Shown: positions 53,009 through 62,642 of the stretch, piece after piece | Position numbering within the stretch: position 1 is the first letter of the stretch | How the letters are laid out: every line of letters starts with the position of its first letter | NCBI GenBank assembly: GCA_964594125.1 | Contig: CAZQLL010000018.1 | Coordinates: 29,524 to 93,523, forward strand | Direction: 5' to 3' | Length of the DNA stretch: 64,000 bases | Source: CAVRZJ01 sp964594125 | Lineage (GTDB): Bacteria; Acidobacteriota; Thermoanaerobaculia; Thermoanaerobaculales; Thermoanaerobaculaceae | Notes under the pieces: model-generated | Told to the model about the DNA's origin: nothing | What the model saw: only the letters and a program-made list of their open reading frames with translations | Database searches by the model: none | Made by a program: the position numbers and the translations under genes

Positions 53009-54792
53009 TCGCGGCGGTGCTGCTCGCTGCCGCCGCTGCCGGCGGCGTCACGCTGACCGCGGAGCTGTCGCCCCGTGAGCGTGTCGTGTGGCGGCGCGGC
53101 GAGGCGCCGGTGCTGCTCGTCCTGCCACGCACCGGCGAGGGGTGGACCCAGCTCGCCGCCCGGTTGACCGGATCGCCGGGCCGGGCCGCGGCGCTGCGTG
53201 CGGCCAACCCCGGGAGTGCGAAGCTGCTGCGCGACGTGCGCGTCCGCGTGCCGTGGGCGCTGGCGCGCGGCGAGCTGCGCGCCGCGGCGCTGCGCGGAAT
53301 GTTCCCGGCGGACCGGCGTGTCGCCGCCGGCTGGGAGCACGTCGTCGTGGCGCCGTGGAGCGGCGAGCCGGAGTCGTGGTGGGAGATGGCGGAGCTGCTG
53401 ACCGGCAAGGGCGGCAACTACGGCGCCGTGCGGGCGGCCAACCCGGGCGTCGGAATGTTCCCAGCGCGCGGCGACGTGGTGCTGGTGCCGACCGAGCAGC
53501 TCATCGTGGAGCTGCGGCGGCTCAGGCCTGAGTCGGCGGGTGCGTCAAGAGCGCCGACCGGAACCGCGGCGCCTGCGGCGCCCGCGGCAGCGCCGGCGCT
53601 GGCGGCGTCGGAGCCGCGGAAGACCCCGGCGAGGGCGCCCACGGCGCCGGCGGCGCTCGGCGGAGGCGCCGCCCCGGCCGCGCCCGGCGAGCTCGAGTAC
53701 GAAGACGGCTCGGCGGTCTACCGGCTGCGCGCCGGCGAGGCGCTCTACTCCGCCGTCGTGGTCCGTTTCACCGGCCAGCTTCACGCTCCGGACGTCAGCG
53801 CCACCGCGGCGGAACTGGCGAGGCGCAGCGGCATCGCCGACGTCACGGCGATCCCGGTCGGCTACCCGGTGCGGATCCCGTTCGACCTGTTGCTGCCCGA
53901 GTACCTCCCGGCTGGCGACCCGCGCCGGCGCGAGTGGGAGAGGGGCAGGGAAGAGCTGGCGGCGATCACACGCGCGATCCGCGCCGCCAACCTCGACGGC
54001 GTGCACGTCATCCTCGACGCCGGCCACGGCGGCGAGGACACCGGCGCGATCTCCGGCGGCGTGTGGGAGGCGACGTACGTCTACGACGTGATGGAGCGCC
54101 TCAAGCGGGTGCTCGAGCGCGAGACGAAGGCGACGGTGTGGGCCACGGTAAGGGACCTGCAGAACGGTGGCGAGCCTCCGGAGCTGGACGTCCTGCCGAA
54201 GTCGCGCCGCCACCGGCTCCTCGTCCAGCCGCCGTACGACCTCTCCGACTCCACCACCGGCGTGCAGCTCCGCTGGGTGCTGTCCAACGCGATCCTCGCT
54301 CGCCTGCAGAAGCAGAAGGTCGACCCCGAGAGCGTCGCGTTCGTCTCACTCCACGCCGACTCGCTGCACCCGTCGGTGCGCGGCCTGATGGTCTACACCC
54401 CGTCGCGCGCGCTGCGCAGGTACCGCGGTCCGTCGCCCGCGGGGCTGTGGGCCTGCACGGAGACGCAGGAGGTGGGCGCGCCGACGTTCCCGGCGAAGTT
54501 CCGGGCGCGGGCGGAGGCGCTGTCGGAGCAGCTCGCCGGCACCATCGTCGCCTCGGCGCGCCGCTACGGGGTGCCGATCCACCCGTTCAAGCCGGTGCGC
54601 AACGCGGTGATCCGCGGCGGGTCGTCGTGGGTGCCGGCGGTGCTGCGCTACAACCGTGTGCCGACCAGCGTGCTGGTCGAGGTGAGCAACCTCAACAACG
54701 AGGACGACCGCGAGCAGCTCACCACCTGGCGGTTCCGCGAGAAGCTGGCGCACGCGATCGCCGCCGGTCTCGCCGAGGGGTTCTCGCGGTGA
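53005..54792 (+). CDS. N-acetylmuramoyl-L-alanine amidase (Amidase_3)
   Basis: A 595-residue exported cell-wall hydrolase. The GTG at 53005 gives a signal peptide (VIAAVLLAAAAAGGVTLTAE). Two LysM-like or AMIN-like segments follow (about 50-150, PGSAKLLRDVRVRVPWAL and PGVGMFPARGDVVLVP), then an Ala/Pro linker (about 175-230), then the zinc amidase domain (about 330-590): VILDAGHGGEDTGAISGGVW (first His, then Glu in WEATYVYDVMERL), VAFVSLHADSLHPSVRGLMV (third ligand) and SVLVEVSNLNNEDDREQL (catalytic Glu). It cuts the MurNAc-Ala bond in daughter-cell separation. The DMT transporter follows with a GTGA overlap. Confidence 0.85.
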   Translation: MIAAVLLAAAAAGGVTLTAELSPRERVVWRRGEAPVLLVLPRTGEGWTQLAARLTGSPGRAAALRAANPGSAKLLRDVRVRVPWALARGELRAAALRGMFPADRRVAAGWEHVVVAPWSGEPESWWEMAELLTGKGGNYGAVRAANPGVGMFPARGDVVLVPTEQLIVELRRLRPESAGASRAPTGTAAPAAPAAAPALAASEPRKTPARAPTAPAALGGGAAPAAPGELEYEDGSAVYRLRAGEALYSAVVVRFTGQLHAPDVSATAAELARRSGIADVTAIPVGYPVRIPFDLLLPEYLPAGDPRRREWERGREELAAITRAIRAANLDGVHVILDAGHGGEDTGAISGGVWEATYVYDVMERLKRVLERETKATVWATVRDLQNGGEPPELDVLPKSRRHRLLVQPPYDLSDSTTGVQLRWVLSNAILARLQKQKVDPESVAFVSLHADSLHPSVRGLMVYTPSRALRRYRGPSPAGLWACTETQEVGAPTFPAKFRARAEALSEQLAGTIVASARRYGVPIHPFKPVRNAVIRGGSSWVPAVLRYNRVPTSVLVEVSNLNNEDDREQLTTWRFREKLAHAIAAGLAEGFSR

Positions 54793-55649
54793 GGTCGGCC
54801 GCTGCCGTCGGCCTGGTCGTGGCCGTCGCCGCGATCTCGCTCGGGGCGCCGCTGGCGCGCCTCACCGACGCCGCGCCGCTCGCTGTTGCCGCCTGGCGGA
54901 TGGTGCTGGCCGCGGCGATCGTCGTGCCGCTCGCGTGGGCGAGAGGAGGCGTCGCGCCGCCGCGCGGGCGGGGCGGCGCCGTCGCGCTCGCCGGTCTGCT
55001 GCTCGGGCTCCACTTCGGGCTCTGGATCCCGTCGCTCTGGCTGACGAGCGTGAGCGCATCGGTAGTGCTCGTCTCGACCGGGCCGCTGTGGGTGCTGCTC
55101 GCATCGCCGCGCCTCCTCGGCGTGGCGATCCGCCGGCGCAACGTGGCAAGCTTCGCGCTCGCCATCGCGGGGGTGGCGGTGATCGCGGGCGGCGACGTGG
55201 CGCTGTCGCCGCGGACGCTGCTCGGCGACGTGCTGGCGCTTGGCGGCGCCGTCGCCGTCGCCGGGTACCTGGTCGTGGGCAAGCGGTTGCGCGGCGAGAT
55301 ACCGCTGGAGCGCTACCTGGCGATCGTCTACGGCGGCGCCGCCCTCACGCTGGCCGCCGCCGTGGCGCTGCTGCGCACGCCGCCGTGGCCGGCGGACGGA
55401 CGGTCGTGGTTGTGCCTGCTCGGGCTCGCGCTGGTGCCGACGCTCACAGGCCACACGCTGATCAACTGGGCGCTGGCGCACCTCGAGGCGTACCGCGCGA
55501 ACCTCGTCACCCTGCTCGAGCCCGTGCTCGCCTCGGTGTGGGCGTGGGCGCTCCTCGGCGAGGCGCCGCCGGCGCACGTCATCCCCGGCGGCGCGCTCGT
55601 GCTCGCGGCGCTCGCCATGGAGTTCATGCCGTCGCAACGGCCCGTGTAG
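54789..55649 (+). CDS. EamA/DMT-superfamily transporter
   Basis: A 286-residue membrane protein of about ten helices in two EamA repeats (AAISLGAPLARLTDAAPLAV with AAWRMVLAAA; second repeat with LGDVLALGGAVAVAGYLVVG and LEAYRANLVTLLEPVLASVW). Such carriers export metabolites; the substrate is unknown. The GTG overlaps the amidase stop, so the two are co-translated. Confidence 0.85.
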   Translation: MRSAAAVGLVVAVAAISLGAPLARLTDAAPLAVAAWRMVLAAAIVVPLAWARGGVAPPRGRGGAVALAGLLLGLHFGLWIPSLWLTSVSASVVLVSTGPLWVLLASPRLLGVAIRRRNVASFALAIAGVAVIAGGDVALSPRTLLGDVLALGGAVAVAGYLVVGKRLRGEIPLERYLAIVYGGAALTLAAAVALLRTPPWPADGRSWLCLLGLALVPTLTGHTLINWALAHLEAYRANLVTLLEPVLASVWAWALLGEAPPAHVIPGGALVLAALAMEFMPSQRPV

Positions 55650-55739
55650 AAGGGGTCTGGCGGGAGGGACGGCACAGGAGGGGCCTTGGGCCCCGATCCT
55701 GCGGCCCGGCCGCAGGAGGTCGCGGCGGGGGAGTCTCTC

Positions 55740-56117
55740 CTACTCGACGGTGAAGCTCGCCACGGCGAGCACGGCGCCGCCGGTGGTGCGCACCTCGACG
55801 CGCCACGGGCCGGTCCACTCCGGCAGGATCTGCTTCTCCGACCACGTGCGCCAGCGCGGACCGTTCGCCCGCAGCTCGATGCTGAACACCTCGCGATCTC
55901 CGCGGATCCACACGTGCACCACCTTGCCCTCCGCTTCCCGCACCTCGGAGAAGCAGAACAGTCTGCCGACCGCCGCCGGGAAGCGGTCGGCGGCGCCAAC
56001 GGGTGCGCGATCCGCCACCGACGTGCACACCACGGCGGTCGCTGTCGTCTCGGCGTGCGCTTCCACGGCGCCGACCGCGAGAACGGCCGCGGCAGCCAGA
56101 ATCCCCAGAGCTCGCAT
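55740..56117 (-). CDS. DUF2914-like exported protein
   Basis: A 125-residue protein with a signal peptide (MRALGILAAAAVLAVGAVEA, cleavage near AHA-ET). The mature part follows the DUF2914 pattern: RLFCFSEVREAEGKVVHVWI, then RWRTWSEKQILPEWTGPWRV and a terminal GGAVLAVASFTVE. Role unknown; it is likely periplasmic. The ATG at 56117 follows an AGGAGAGGGA Shine-Dalgarno. Confidence 0.75.
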   Translation of the reverse strand: MRALGILAAAAVLAVGAVEAHAETTATAVVCTSVADRAPVGAADRFPAAVGRLFCFSEVREAEGKVVHVWIRGDREVFSIELRANGPRWRTWSEKQILPEWTGPWRVEVRTTGGAVLAVASFTVE

Positions 56118-56205
56118 GGTCCCTCTCCTCGTGCAGACATGGTACCGCACCGGACCAGGGTCCTCCTCGCTGCTCACCCTCACCTCCATCACGCTCGGCC
56201 CACCA

Positions 56206-56226
56206 CCCATCGCCTATCGCCTATCG
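56206..56226 (+). repeat. Short heptamer array CCTATCG
   Basis: Units CCCATCG, CCTATCG, CCTATCG, ending 13 nt before the TAGCAT -10 box of pyrR. Confidence 0.65.
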
Positions 56227-56239
56227 ACCGCCGTTTTGC

Positions 56240-56254
56240 TAGCATGCTCGCCCG
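56240..56254 (+). promoter_or_regulatory. -10 box TAGCAT of the pyr operon
   Basis: TAGCAT (56240-56245) lies 9 nt before an in-frame ATG (56255) and 42 nt before the pyrR ATG with its own GGGGAGG. There is no room for a PyrR attenuator between promoter and gene. Confidence 0.5.
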
Positions 56255-56287
56255 ATGATAGGGCAAGGCGCGGCGCGGGGAGGTGTC

Positions 56288-57775
<1,488 letters not shown>

Positions 57776-57795
<20 letters not shown>

Positions 57796-59071
57796 GCAAG
57801 CGCGCGTCGTGGACCCGTCGCAGCGCCTGGATGCCGGCCTCGACATCCTGCTCGTCGACGGCACGGTGGCGCGGCTGGCCGAGCGCATCGAGGACAGGAA
57901 GGCCGAGGTCATCGACGCGGCCGGCCTGGTCGCGGCGCCCGGGTTCATCGACCTGCACGTCCACCTGCGCGAGCCGGGGTACGAGTACAAGGAGACCGTC
58001 GCGTCGGGTTCGTCCGCGGCGGTGGCGGGCGGCTTCACCGCCGTCTGCTGCATGGCGAACACCCAGCCGGTGAACGACAACGCGGCGGTCACCGAGTTCA
58101 TCCGCGCTCGCGCCCGCGAGATCGGGCTCTGCAAGGTGTACCCGATCGGTGCGGTGTCTAAGGGGCTCGCCGGCGAGGAGATGGCGGAGCTCGGCGAGAT
58201 GGTGCGGGCGGGCGCGGTGGCGTTCTCCGACGACGGCCGACCGGTCGCCAGCGCCTACCTGATGCGCCGCGCACTCGAGTACACGCAGCTCTTCGGTACA
58301 CCGGTCGTCGACCACTGCGAGGAGCCGACGCTCGCCGCCAAGGGCGTGATGCACGAGGGCGACGTCGCGACGCGCCTCGGGCTGAAGGGCATCCCGGCCG
58401 CCGCCGAGGAGGTGATGGTCGCCCGCGACGTCATCCTCGCCAAGCTCACCGGCGGCAGGGTGCACATCGCCCACCTGTCGACGCGCGGAGCGATCGAGCG
58501 CGTGCGCGAGGCGAAGAGCAAGGGTTTGCCGGTCACGTGCGAGGTGACGCCGCACCACCTGGCGCTGACCGACGAGCAGGTGGCGGCGACCGGATTCGAC
58601 ACCAACACCAAGATGAACCCGCCGCTGCGCTCGGCCGACCACGTCGCGGCGCTGCTCGAGGGGATCGGCGACGGCACCATCGACTGCCTTGCCACCGACC
58701 ACGCGCCGCACCACGCCGACGAGAAGGCGCAGGAGTTCGACATCGCGCCGTTCGGCATCGTCGGCCTCGAGACCGCCGTGCCCGTCACCTACGACCTGCT
58801 GGTGCGCAAGCGCAAGCTGCCGCTGCGGCTGTTCGTGTCGCTGTGGTCGACCAACCCGGCGCGCGTCTTCGGCCTCCCCGGCGGCACGCTCAAGGTCGGC
58901 GCCGCTGCCGACGTGACGCTCATCGACCCGGAGGCGCGCGACACGGTGGAGCCAAGGCGCTTCCGCTCCCTGTCGCACAACACGCCGTTCGCCGGCCAGA
59001 AGCTGCGCGGGTGGCCGGCGGTGACGATCGTCGACGGCAACGTCGTCTGGCGCCGTGAGCGCACCGGCTGA
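57776..59071 (+). CDS. pyrC: Dihydroorotase
   Basis: A 431-residue type I dihydroorotase closing carbamoyl-aspartate to dihydroorotate. The metal-binding FIDLHVHLREPGYEYKETVA, AVCCMANTQPVND, PVVDHCEEPTL, VHIAHLSTRGAIE, EVTPHHLALTDE and CLATDHAPHHADEK contain all expected His and Asp ligands, so it should be catalytically active rather than a PyrX pseudo-enzyme. The GTG start lies inside pyrB. Confidence 0.93.
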
Positions 59072-59456
59072 CCCGCGGCCGCCGCGGCGAGCCGTCGTCG
59101 TCGACGACTCGCCGCTGCAGTGCGCCGCCTGGCGGCGCCTGCTCGAGCGCCGCTACGGCGAGCGCGTCGCGGTCGAGACCTACACCGACCCGCGGGAGGC
59201 CGTCGCGGCGCTGCGGCCCGACATCCATATCATGCTGCTCGACTGGGAGATGCCCGTGCTCGACGGCCACGCCGTGCTCGAGGAGGCGCGCGCCCGCGGC
59301 GTCAACCTCAAGCGCGTCGTCATCACCTCCGGCCACACCGCCGACGAGCTGCACGAGCAGTTCGACCGCTCCGGCTGCCTCGCCGTCATCGAGAAGACCG
59401 AGCCGGAGCAGCAGGCCGCCTTCATGATGATCCTCGACAGCATCATGCGGCGATAG
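59055..59456 (+). CDS. Single-domain response regulator
   Basis: A 133-residue receiver domain with no output. AVVVDDSPLQC supplies the acidic pocket, Asp63 in IMLLDWEMPVLDGHAVLEEA is the phosphorylation site, VVITSGHT and VIEKTEPEQQ give the switch Ser and Lys. It overlaps the pyrC end by 17 nt (GTG start), so it is co-transcribed with the pyr genes although no histidine kinase is nearby. Confidence 0.85.
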   Translation: MSAPADPRPPRRAVVVDDSPLQCAAWRRLLERRYGERVAVETYTDPREAVAALRPDIHIMLLDWEMPVLDGHAVLEEARARGVNLKRVVITSGHTADELHEQFDRSGCLAVIEKTEPEQQAAFMMILDSIMRR

Positions 59457-59505
59457 GCGCGAGGCACGAGGCACGAGGCGCGAGGCGCGACGGGCAAGGC
59501 ACGAG
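59457..59505 (+). repeat. Heptamer array GCACGAG x7
   Basis: Seven units: GCGCGAG, GCACGAG, GCACGAG, GCGCGAG, GCGCGAC, GGGCAAG, GCACGAG, starting within 1 nt of the response-regulator stop. Confidence 0.85.
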
Positions 59506-59548
59506 GCGGGTGACACGAGCTGGAGCGCCGTTCTCGCCACGCAGAATC

Positions 59549-59689
59549 TGTCATCCCGAGCATGGGTACGCCGCAGCGCGGCGGTCGGGCGAGACAGGAA
59601 ACCTCCGGGAGGGCCGGCGCCCTCGCCGGCCCGGACTCCGCCCGCGCGGGCGAGGGCGCCCGCGCTCCGGTCCTGATGGGTTTCCTTGA
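59549..59689 (+). repeat. Dispersed double-hairpin repeat, copy 2
   Basis: Second copy of the element at 10446-10585. The 63-bp core (59607-59669) is identical. The outer arms AGGAAACC (59596-59603) and GGTTTCCT (59679-59686) are kept, while the flanking sequence differs at several positions. Confidence 0.85.
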
Positions 59690-59723
59690 CCCAAGAAGAA
59701 AGATACCGTCCGTGAATTCGTGA

Positions 59724-59735
59724 TACACTGGACTT
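59724..59735 (+). promoter_or_regulatory. -10 box TACACT of the RHH/PIN toxin-antitoxin pair
   Basis: TACACT (59724-59729) is 6 nt before a GTG (59736). An ATG at 59748 with GGAGG just upstream is an alternative start. Confidence 0.5.
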
Positions 59736-59990
59736 GTGGAGGCGGAAATGGAGCAGACGAACGTCACGCTGAGCCTGCCAACGCACATCGTCAAGGCGGC
59801 GCGGCATGCGGCCGTCGAGCGCGGCGTGTCGCTGTCGAGGTTCCTGGCCGAGCACCTCGAGCGGATGCTGGTTGCGAACCGAACCTATGAGGAGGCGAAG
59901 GAACGAGCACTCGCACAGATGCGCGAGGGCATTCCGATGGGCGTCGGCAGTCGGCCCGGTTGGACAAGGGACGAGCTCCATGAGCGCTGA
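59736..59990 (+). CDS. Ribbon-helix-helix antitoxin (VapB-like)
   Basis: An 84-residue antitoxin. The N-terminal strand and helices (TNVTLSLPTHIVKAARHAAV, then SLSRFLAEHLERML) fit a ribbon-helix-helix DNA-binding fold; the C-terminal tail (MREGIPMGVGSRPGWTRDEL) would neutralise the toxin. The GTG at 59736 is leaderless and the ATG at 59748 has a Shine-Dalgarno; both are plausible. It overlaps the PIN gene by 11 nt. Confidence 0.8.
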   Translation: MEAEMEQTNVTLSLPTHIVKAARHAAVERGVSLSRFLAEHLERMLVANRTYEEAKERALAQMREGIPMGVGSRPGWTRDELHER

Positions 59991-60402
59991 ATTCGTCGAC
60001 ACCAATGTTCTGGTGTACGCGTACGACACGACAACCCGGCCGAAACATGATCGCGCTCGCGCCGTGCTCGAGCGCCTGTGGGAGTCGGGAAACGGCTGCC
60101 TCAGCGTCCAGGTGATGCAGGAGTTCTTCTGGATCGCCACTCGCAAAATACCGTCGCCGCTGCCGCCCGGGGTTGCGCTGGGCATCCTGCGCGACTACTC
60201 CGCTTGGCCGGTGTTCGCGCCTTCGAGCGGCGACGTCATTGCGGCCGGCGAGCTCGCAACCAGCGCCACGCTTTCCTACTGGGATGCGATGATCGTCCAC
60301 GCGGCGGCGTGTCTCGGGGCCACCCGTTTGTGGACGGAGGACCTGCAGCACGGTCTTGTCCTCGGTCCGCTACGCATCGAGAGTCCCTTTCAGAGCATAT
60401 AG
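59980..60402 (+). CDS. PIN-domain toxin (VapC-like)
   Basis: A 140-residue PIN ribonuclease toxin. FVDTNVLVYAYDTTT gives the first Asp; SVQVMQEFFWIATRK the middle acidic residue; LSYWDAMIVHAAACLGATRL then WTEDLQHG the last acidic pair. It would cleave tRNA or rRNA when freed from the antitoxin encoded just upstream. Confidence 0.85.
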   Translation: MSAEFVDTNVLVYAYDTTTRPKHDRARAVLERLWESGNGCLSVQVMQEFFWIATRKIPSPLPPGVALGILRDYSAWPVFAPSSGDVIAAGELATSATLSYWDAMIVHAAACLGATRLWTEDLQHGLVLGPLRIESPFQSI

Positions 60403-60541
60403 CGCGCCTTCTCGCAGGTGTAGCGGCACCACGTCTCTTACCGCAGTTGCTGTCCCGCTTGATCACTATCCGAGCACAGGCCAGGAGAATGCGAACGGCG
60501 CCGCACCCAGGAGGGCAGTCGCCGGCAGCCGGCGGGAGCTC

Positions 60542-61204
60542 CTACCCGGGCCGGCTGATTCCGAGCAGCTCGCCGACAAGCCACGGAACGAACGCCGCAA
60601 GGTCACGTGCCTCCTCGTCGGGTACCTTCGCCGCACGCGCAAGCGCCACGACATTGAGGCCCTGGAGGACCCACGCCAGTGTCGGTGCAGAGAAGCCGCC
60701 ATCCCGGAAAGGCGCGGCCGTGACCGCCGCGCGCAGGTCCTGACCAGCGGCGAGCAGCGCGCGCACGTCTATCAGGTCGCGCACCTCGGCGCGCCCCAGC
60801 AGGGCGCACAGCTTCGAGACGAGAACGTCGTGAATCGGCTCCAGCGCGATGGTCGCACCCGCCAGCGGGCGGCTCTCCGGGGCGTGCGCCGGCGCCGCCG
60901 GGTCGGCGATCAGGTCGACGTTGGTCACTTCGCCAAGGTGTGCAACGCGCAGGCGATGAAAGGCCAGCGCCACCTGGATGCTCGAGACCTCCAAGCCTTC
61001 ATGGCGGAGGATCTCGGCGGTCCGGGCGGGGAGATCGCCGAGCTCGCCCAGCGGGGACCACTGGAGGTCCAGGTCGCGGGTTTCGCGGTGGAAGAGGTAG
61101 AAGCCGACCAGGGCGCCCCCGCCGATAAGCCGCCAGCCGCCAACGGCAGGCGCGAGCGAGCGCAGGATTCGCTCCTGGAGCGCGGAGAGCCTACTCGTTG
61201 GCAT
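60542..61204 (-). CDS. AbiEii-like nucleotidyltransferase toxin
   Basis: A 220-residue protein of the AbiEii/MenT-type nucleotidyltransferase group. WRLIGGGALVGFYLFHRETR followed by DLDLQW is the GG...RxTxDxDL motif; LGEVTNVDLIAD supplies another acidic strand and DVLVSKLCALLGRAEVRDLID a KxxAxxxRxxxRDxxD-like motif. Such proteins add nucleotides to tRNA acceptor ends and give phage-linked growth arrest. It is co-directional with a 14-nt overlap to a small upstream partner. Confidence 0.8.
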   Translation of the reverse strand: MPTSRLSALQERILRSLAPAVGGWRLIGGGALVGFYLFHRETRDLDLQWSPLGELGDLPARTAEILRHEGLEVSSIQVALAFHRLRVAHLGEVTNVDLIADPAAPAHAPESRPLAGATIALEPIHDVLVSKLCALLGRAEVRDLIDVRALLAAGQDLRAAVTAAPFRDGGFSAPTLAWVLQGLNVVALARAAKVPDEEARDLAAFVPWLVGELLGISRPG

Positions 61205-61490
61205 CGATCACATTCCACGCTCGCAGGAGCCACCGCCAGAACTCGCGTGAGGTGCCCAGGTGTCTCTGGGCCAGTGTCCAGTGGGCTTTGATCGTCTCGA
61301 GGTCGACGATCGTCAGAACGTCGTCGGGCTTCGCCTGCCGCATGAGCTTGCCGAGCAGATAGGCGCGCACGCCGGAGTCAGGATCTCGCAGGCGCTCGCG
61401 AAACTCCGCGAGCGTCATGTCGCAATCCCACAGGAAGTAGGGCCTCCCCTGCGAGTCGACGAGCTTCTCCGGCGGCGTGGGGCTCAGCAT
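61191..61490 (-). CDS. Putative antitoxin partner of the AbiEii-like protein, 99 aa
   Basis: A 99-residue protein (MLSPTPPEKLVDSQGRPYFL, then WDCDMTLAEFRERLRD) resembling the small DUF6922-type proteins encoded just before nucleotidyltransferase toxins. YFLWDCDMT and the helical TIVDLETIKAHWTLAQ match that general pattern, but I cannot name the family surely. It probably neutralises or assists the downstream toxin. Confidence 0.65.
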   Translation of the reverse strand: MLSPTPPEKLVDSQGRPYFLWDCDMTLAEFRERLRDPDSGVRAYLLGKLMRQAKPDDVLTIVDLETIKAHWTLAQRHLGTSREFWRWLLRAWNVIDANE

Positions 61491-61516
61491 CGTCCGAGAG
61501 TAGCAGACAGACGCTG

Positions 61517-61775
61517 TAGAATCTCAACGGTTCATGCATCGGTTGACCGGAATGGACGACGAGGCACCCACTGGAAGTTGGGCGCCGGGACGGACACGCC
61601 GACCGCGGTGCGTCCGCGGCTGGTGCCGTTGCCCGAGTCGGGGACGGTCCCGGCCGAGCGCTTCGTCATCGAGGCGGTGCTCGGCAAGGGCGGCACGGGC
61701 GTCGTCTCCGTCGCCAGTGACCGCCGCCTGAACCAGCGCGTCGCGATCAAGCTCGTGCACCCCGATCACAGGCTA
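61517..61775 (+). pseudogene. Frameshifted 5' fragment of a Ser/Thr kinase gene
   Basis: From the TAGAAT box (61517-61522) onward this resembles the start of the kinase gene at 62609-62870. ATG 61552 begins MDDEAPTGSWAPG, matching MSDEPRTGSWAPG; then one base is missing near 61590 and the match resumes in another frame as PTAVRPRLVPLPESGTVPAE, then VLGKGGTGVVSVAS and VAIKLVHPD. Similarity stops near 61767. It contains only the glycine loop and the VAIK lysine, so it cannot encode an active kinase. Confidence 0.8.
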
Positions 61776-61839
61776 TGGCCGCCTGGATATGACCTTGACA
61801 AGCACCACTTCACGCGCAAGGATGGTGACGGAGGACAGC

Positions 61840-62073
61840 ATGCGGACGACCGTGACGCTTGGTGATGACGTCGCCAGGGAGCTGATGGCGCTCACCAGCG
61901 CCCGCACCCGCACCGAGGCGGTAAACCAGGCGCTCAGAGACTGGGTGCGGTGGAAGAAGCTCGACCGCCTGCGGGCGCTCAGGGGCAAGCTCGCGATCGA
62001 CGGAGACTGGGAGGCGCTCCGCGCCGCGGACGTCCAGGAGGCGGGAGAGACCAATGTCAGACGTCATCGTTGA
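61840..62073 (+). CDS. vapB: VapB-family antitoxin
   Basis: A 77-residue antitoxin of the VapB/DUF2191 type: MRTTVTLGDDVARELMALTS, then TRTEAVNQALRDWVRWKKLD and the toxin-neutralising tail RGKLAIDGDWEALRAAD. The ATG at 61840 has GGAGG 5 nt upstream. It overlaps vapC by 20 nt. It starts about 70 nt after the end of the kinase fragment. Confidence 0.85.
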   Translation: MRTTVTLGDDVARELMALTSARTRTEAVNQALRDWVRWKKLDRLRALRGKLAIDGDWEALRAADVQEAGETNVRRHR

Positions 62074-62440
62074 CACGTCCGCGTGGGTCGACTTTTTCAG
62101 GCAAGGGACGGGGCAGGTCGCGGACGCGGTGGATGCGCTGCTCGACGGGGATCGCGTGGTGCTGTGCGGTGTCGTAGAAATGGAGCTGATCCACGGAGTT
62201 CGCGACCGCGACGCGCCTCGACTCCGGAAGTTGCTCGAAGCCTTGCACTTCGTCGAGACGACAAGAGACGACTACCGAGCCGCGGGCGAGAAGCTGGCGA
62301 CGCTGCGGCAGCGAGGCGTGACCGTACCTGCAACCGACGCGCTCATCGCGGCGCTGTGCGAGCGCGCAAAGCTCGCTCTGCTCACAAGCGATCGCCACAT
62401 CGAGCACTTCCCGGGCGTCCAGCGCCTGACGCTGGGGTAG
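62054..62440 (+). CDS. vapC: VapC-family PIN toxin
   Basis: A 128-residue PIN ribonuclease: VIVDTSAWVDFFRQGTG (first Asp), CGVVEMELIHGVRDRD (Glu), VTVPATDALIAALCERAKLA (Asp) and LLTSDRHIEHFPGV (last Asp). All four acidic residues of active VapC are present. It is paired with the vapB just upstream and is unlike the PIN toxin at 60 kb. Confidence 0.9.
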   Translation: MSDVIVDTSAWVDFFRQGTGQVADAVDALLDGDRVVLCGVVEMELIHGVRDRDAPRLRKLLEALHFVETTRDDYRAAGEKLATLRQRGVTVPATDALIAALCERAKLALLTSDRHIEHFPGVQRLTLG

Positions 62441-62482
62441 CGTCGCGACAGGCTCGTCGGTGAGCCGAAGGAGGAAACGCGG

Positions 62483-62602
62483 ATGAGCGATGTGCGCTGT
62501 TTTCTCGAGATGGTTGTCCGCTATGGGCGTGAGCTGTCGCAGCCGCCGTTGTCGCTCCCGAGCGGGTGGGCGTCCGTGCTGTACCTCTACAATCGCCGTT
62601 GA
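62483..62602 (+). CDS. Possible small protein, 39 aa
   Basis: Starts MSDVRCFLEMVVRYGRELSQ. A strong AAGGAGG Shine-Dalgarno lies 8 nt before the ATG. Ends at 62602, 6 nt before the TAGAAT box of the kinase. No family is recognised; it may be a remnant of a longer gene. Confidence 0.35.
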   Translation: MSDVRCFLEMVVRYGRELSQPPLSLPSGWASVLYLYNRR

Positions 62603-62608
62603 TCGCAG

Positions 62609-62614
62609 TAGAAT
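62609..62614 (+). promoter_or_regulatory. -10 box TAGAAT of the kinase gene
   Basis: TAGAAT 28 nt before the kinase ATG; the same box precedes the frameshifted kinase fragment, so the promoter was duplicated with the gene start. Confidence 0.45.
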
Positions 62615-62642
62615 CCTCGCCGGTCGCAAGAAGACCGGCCTC

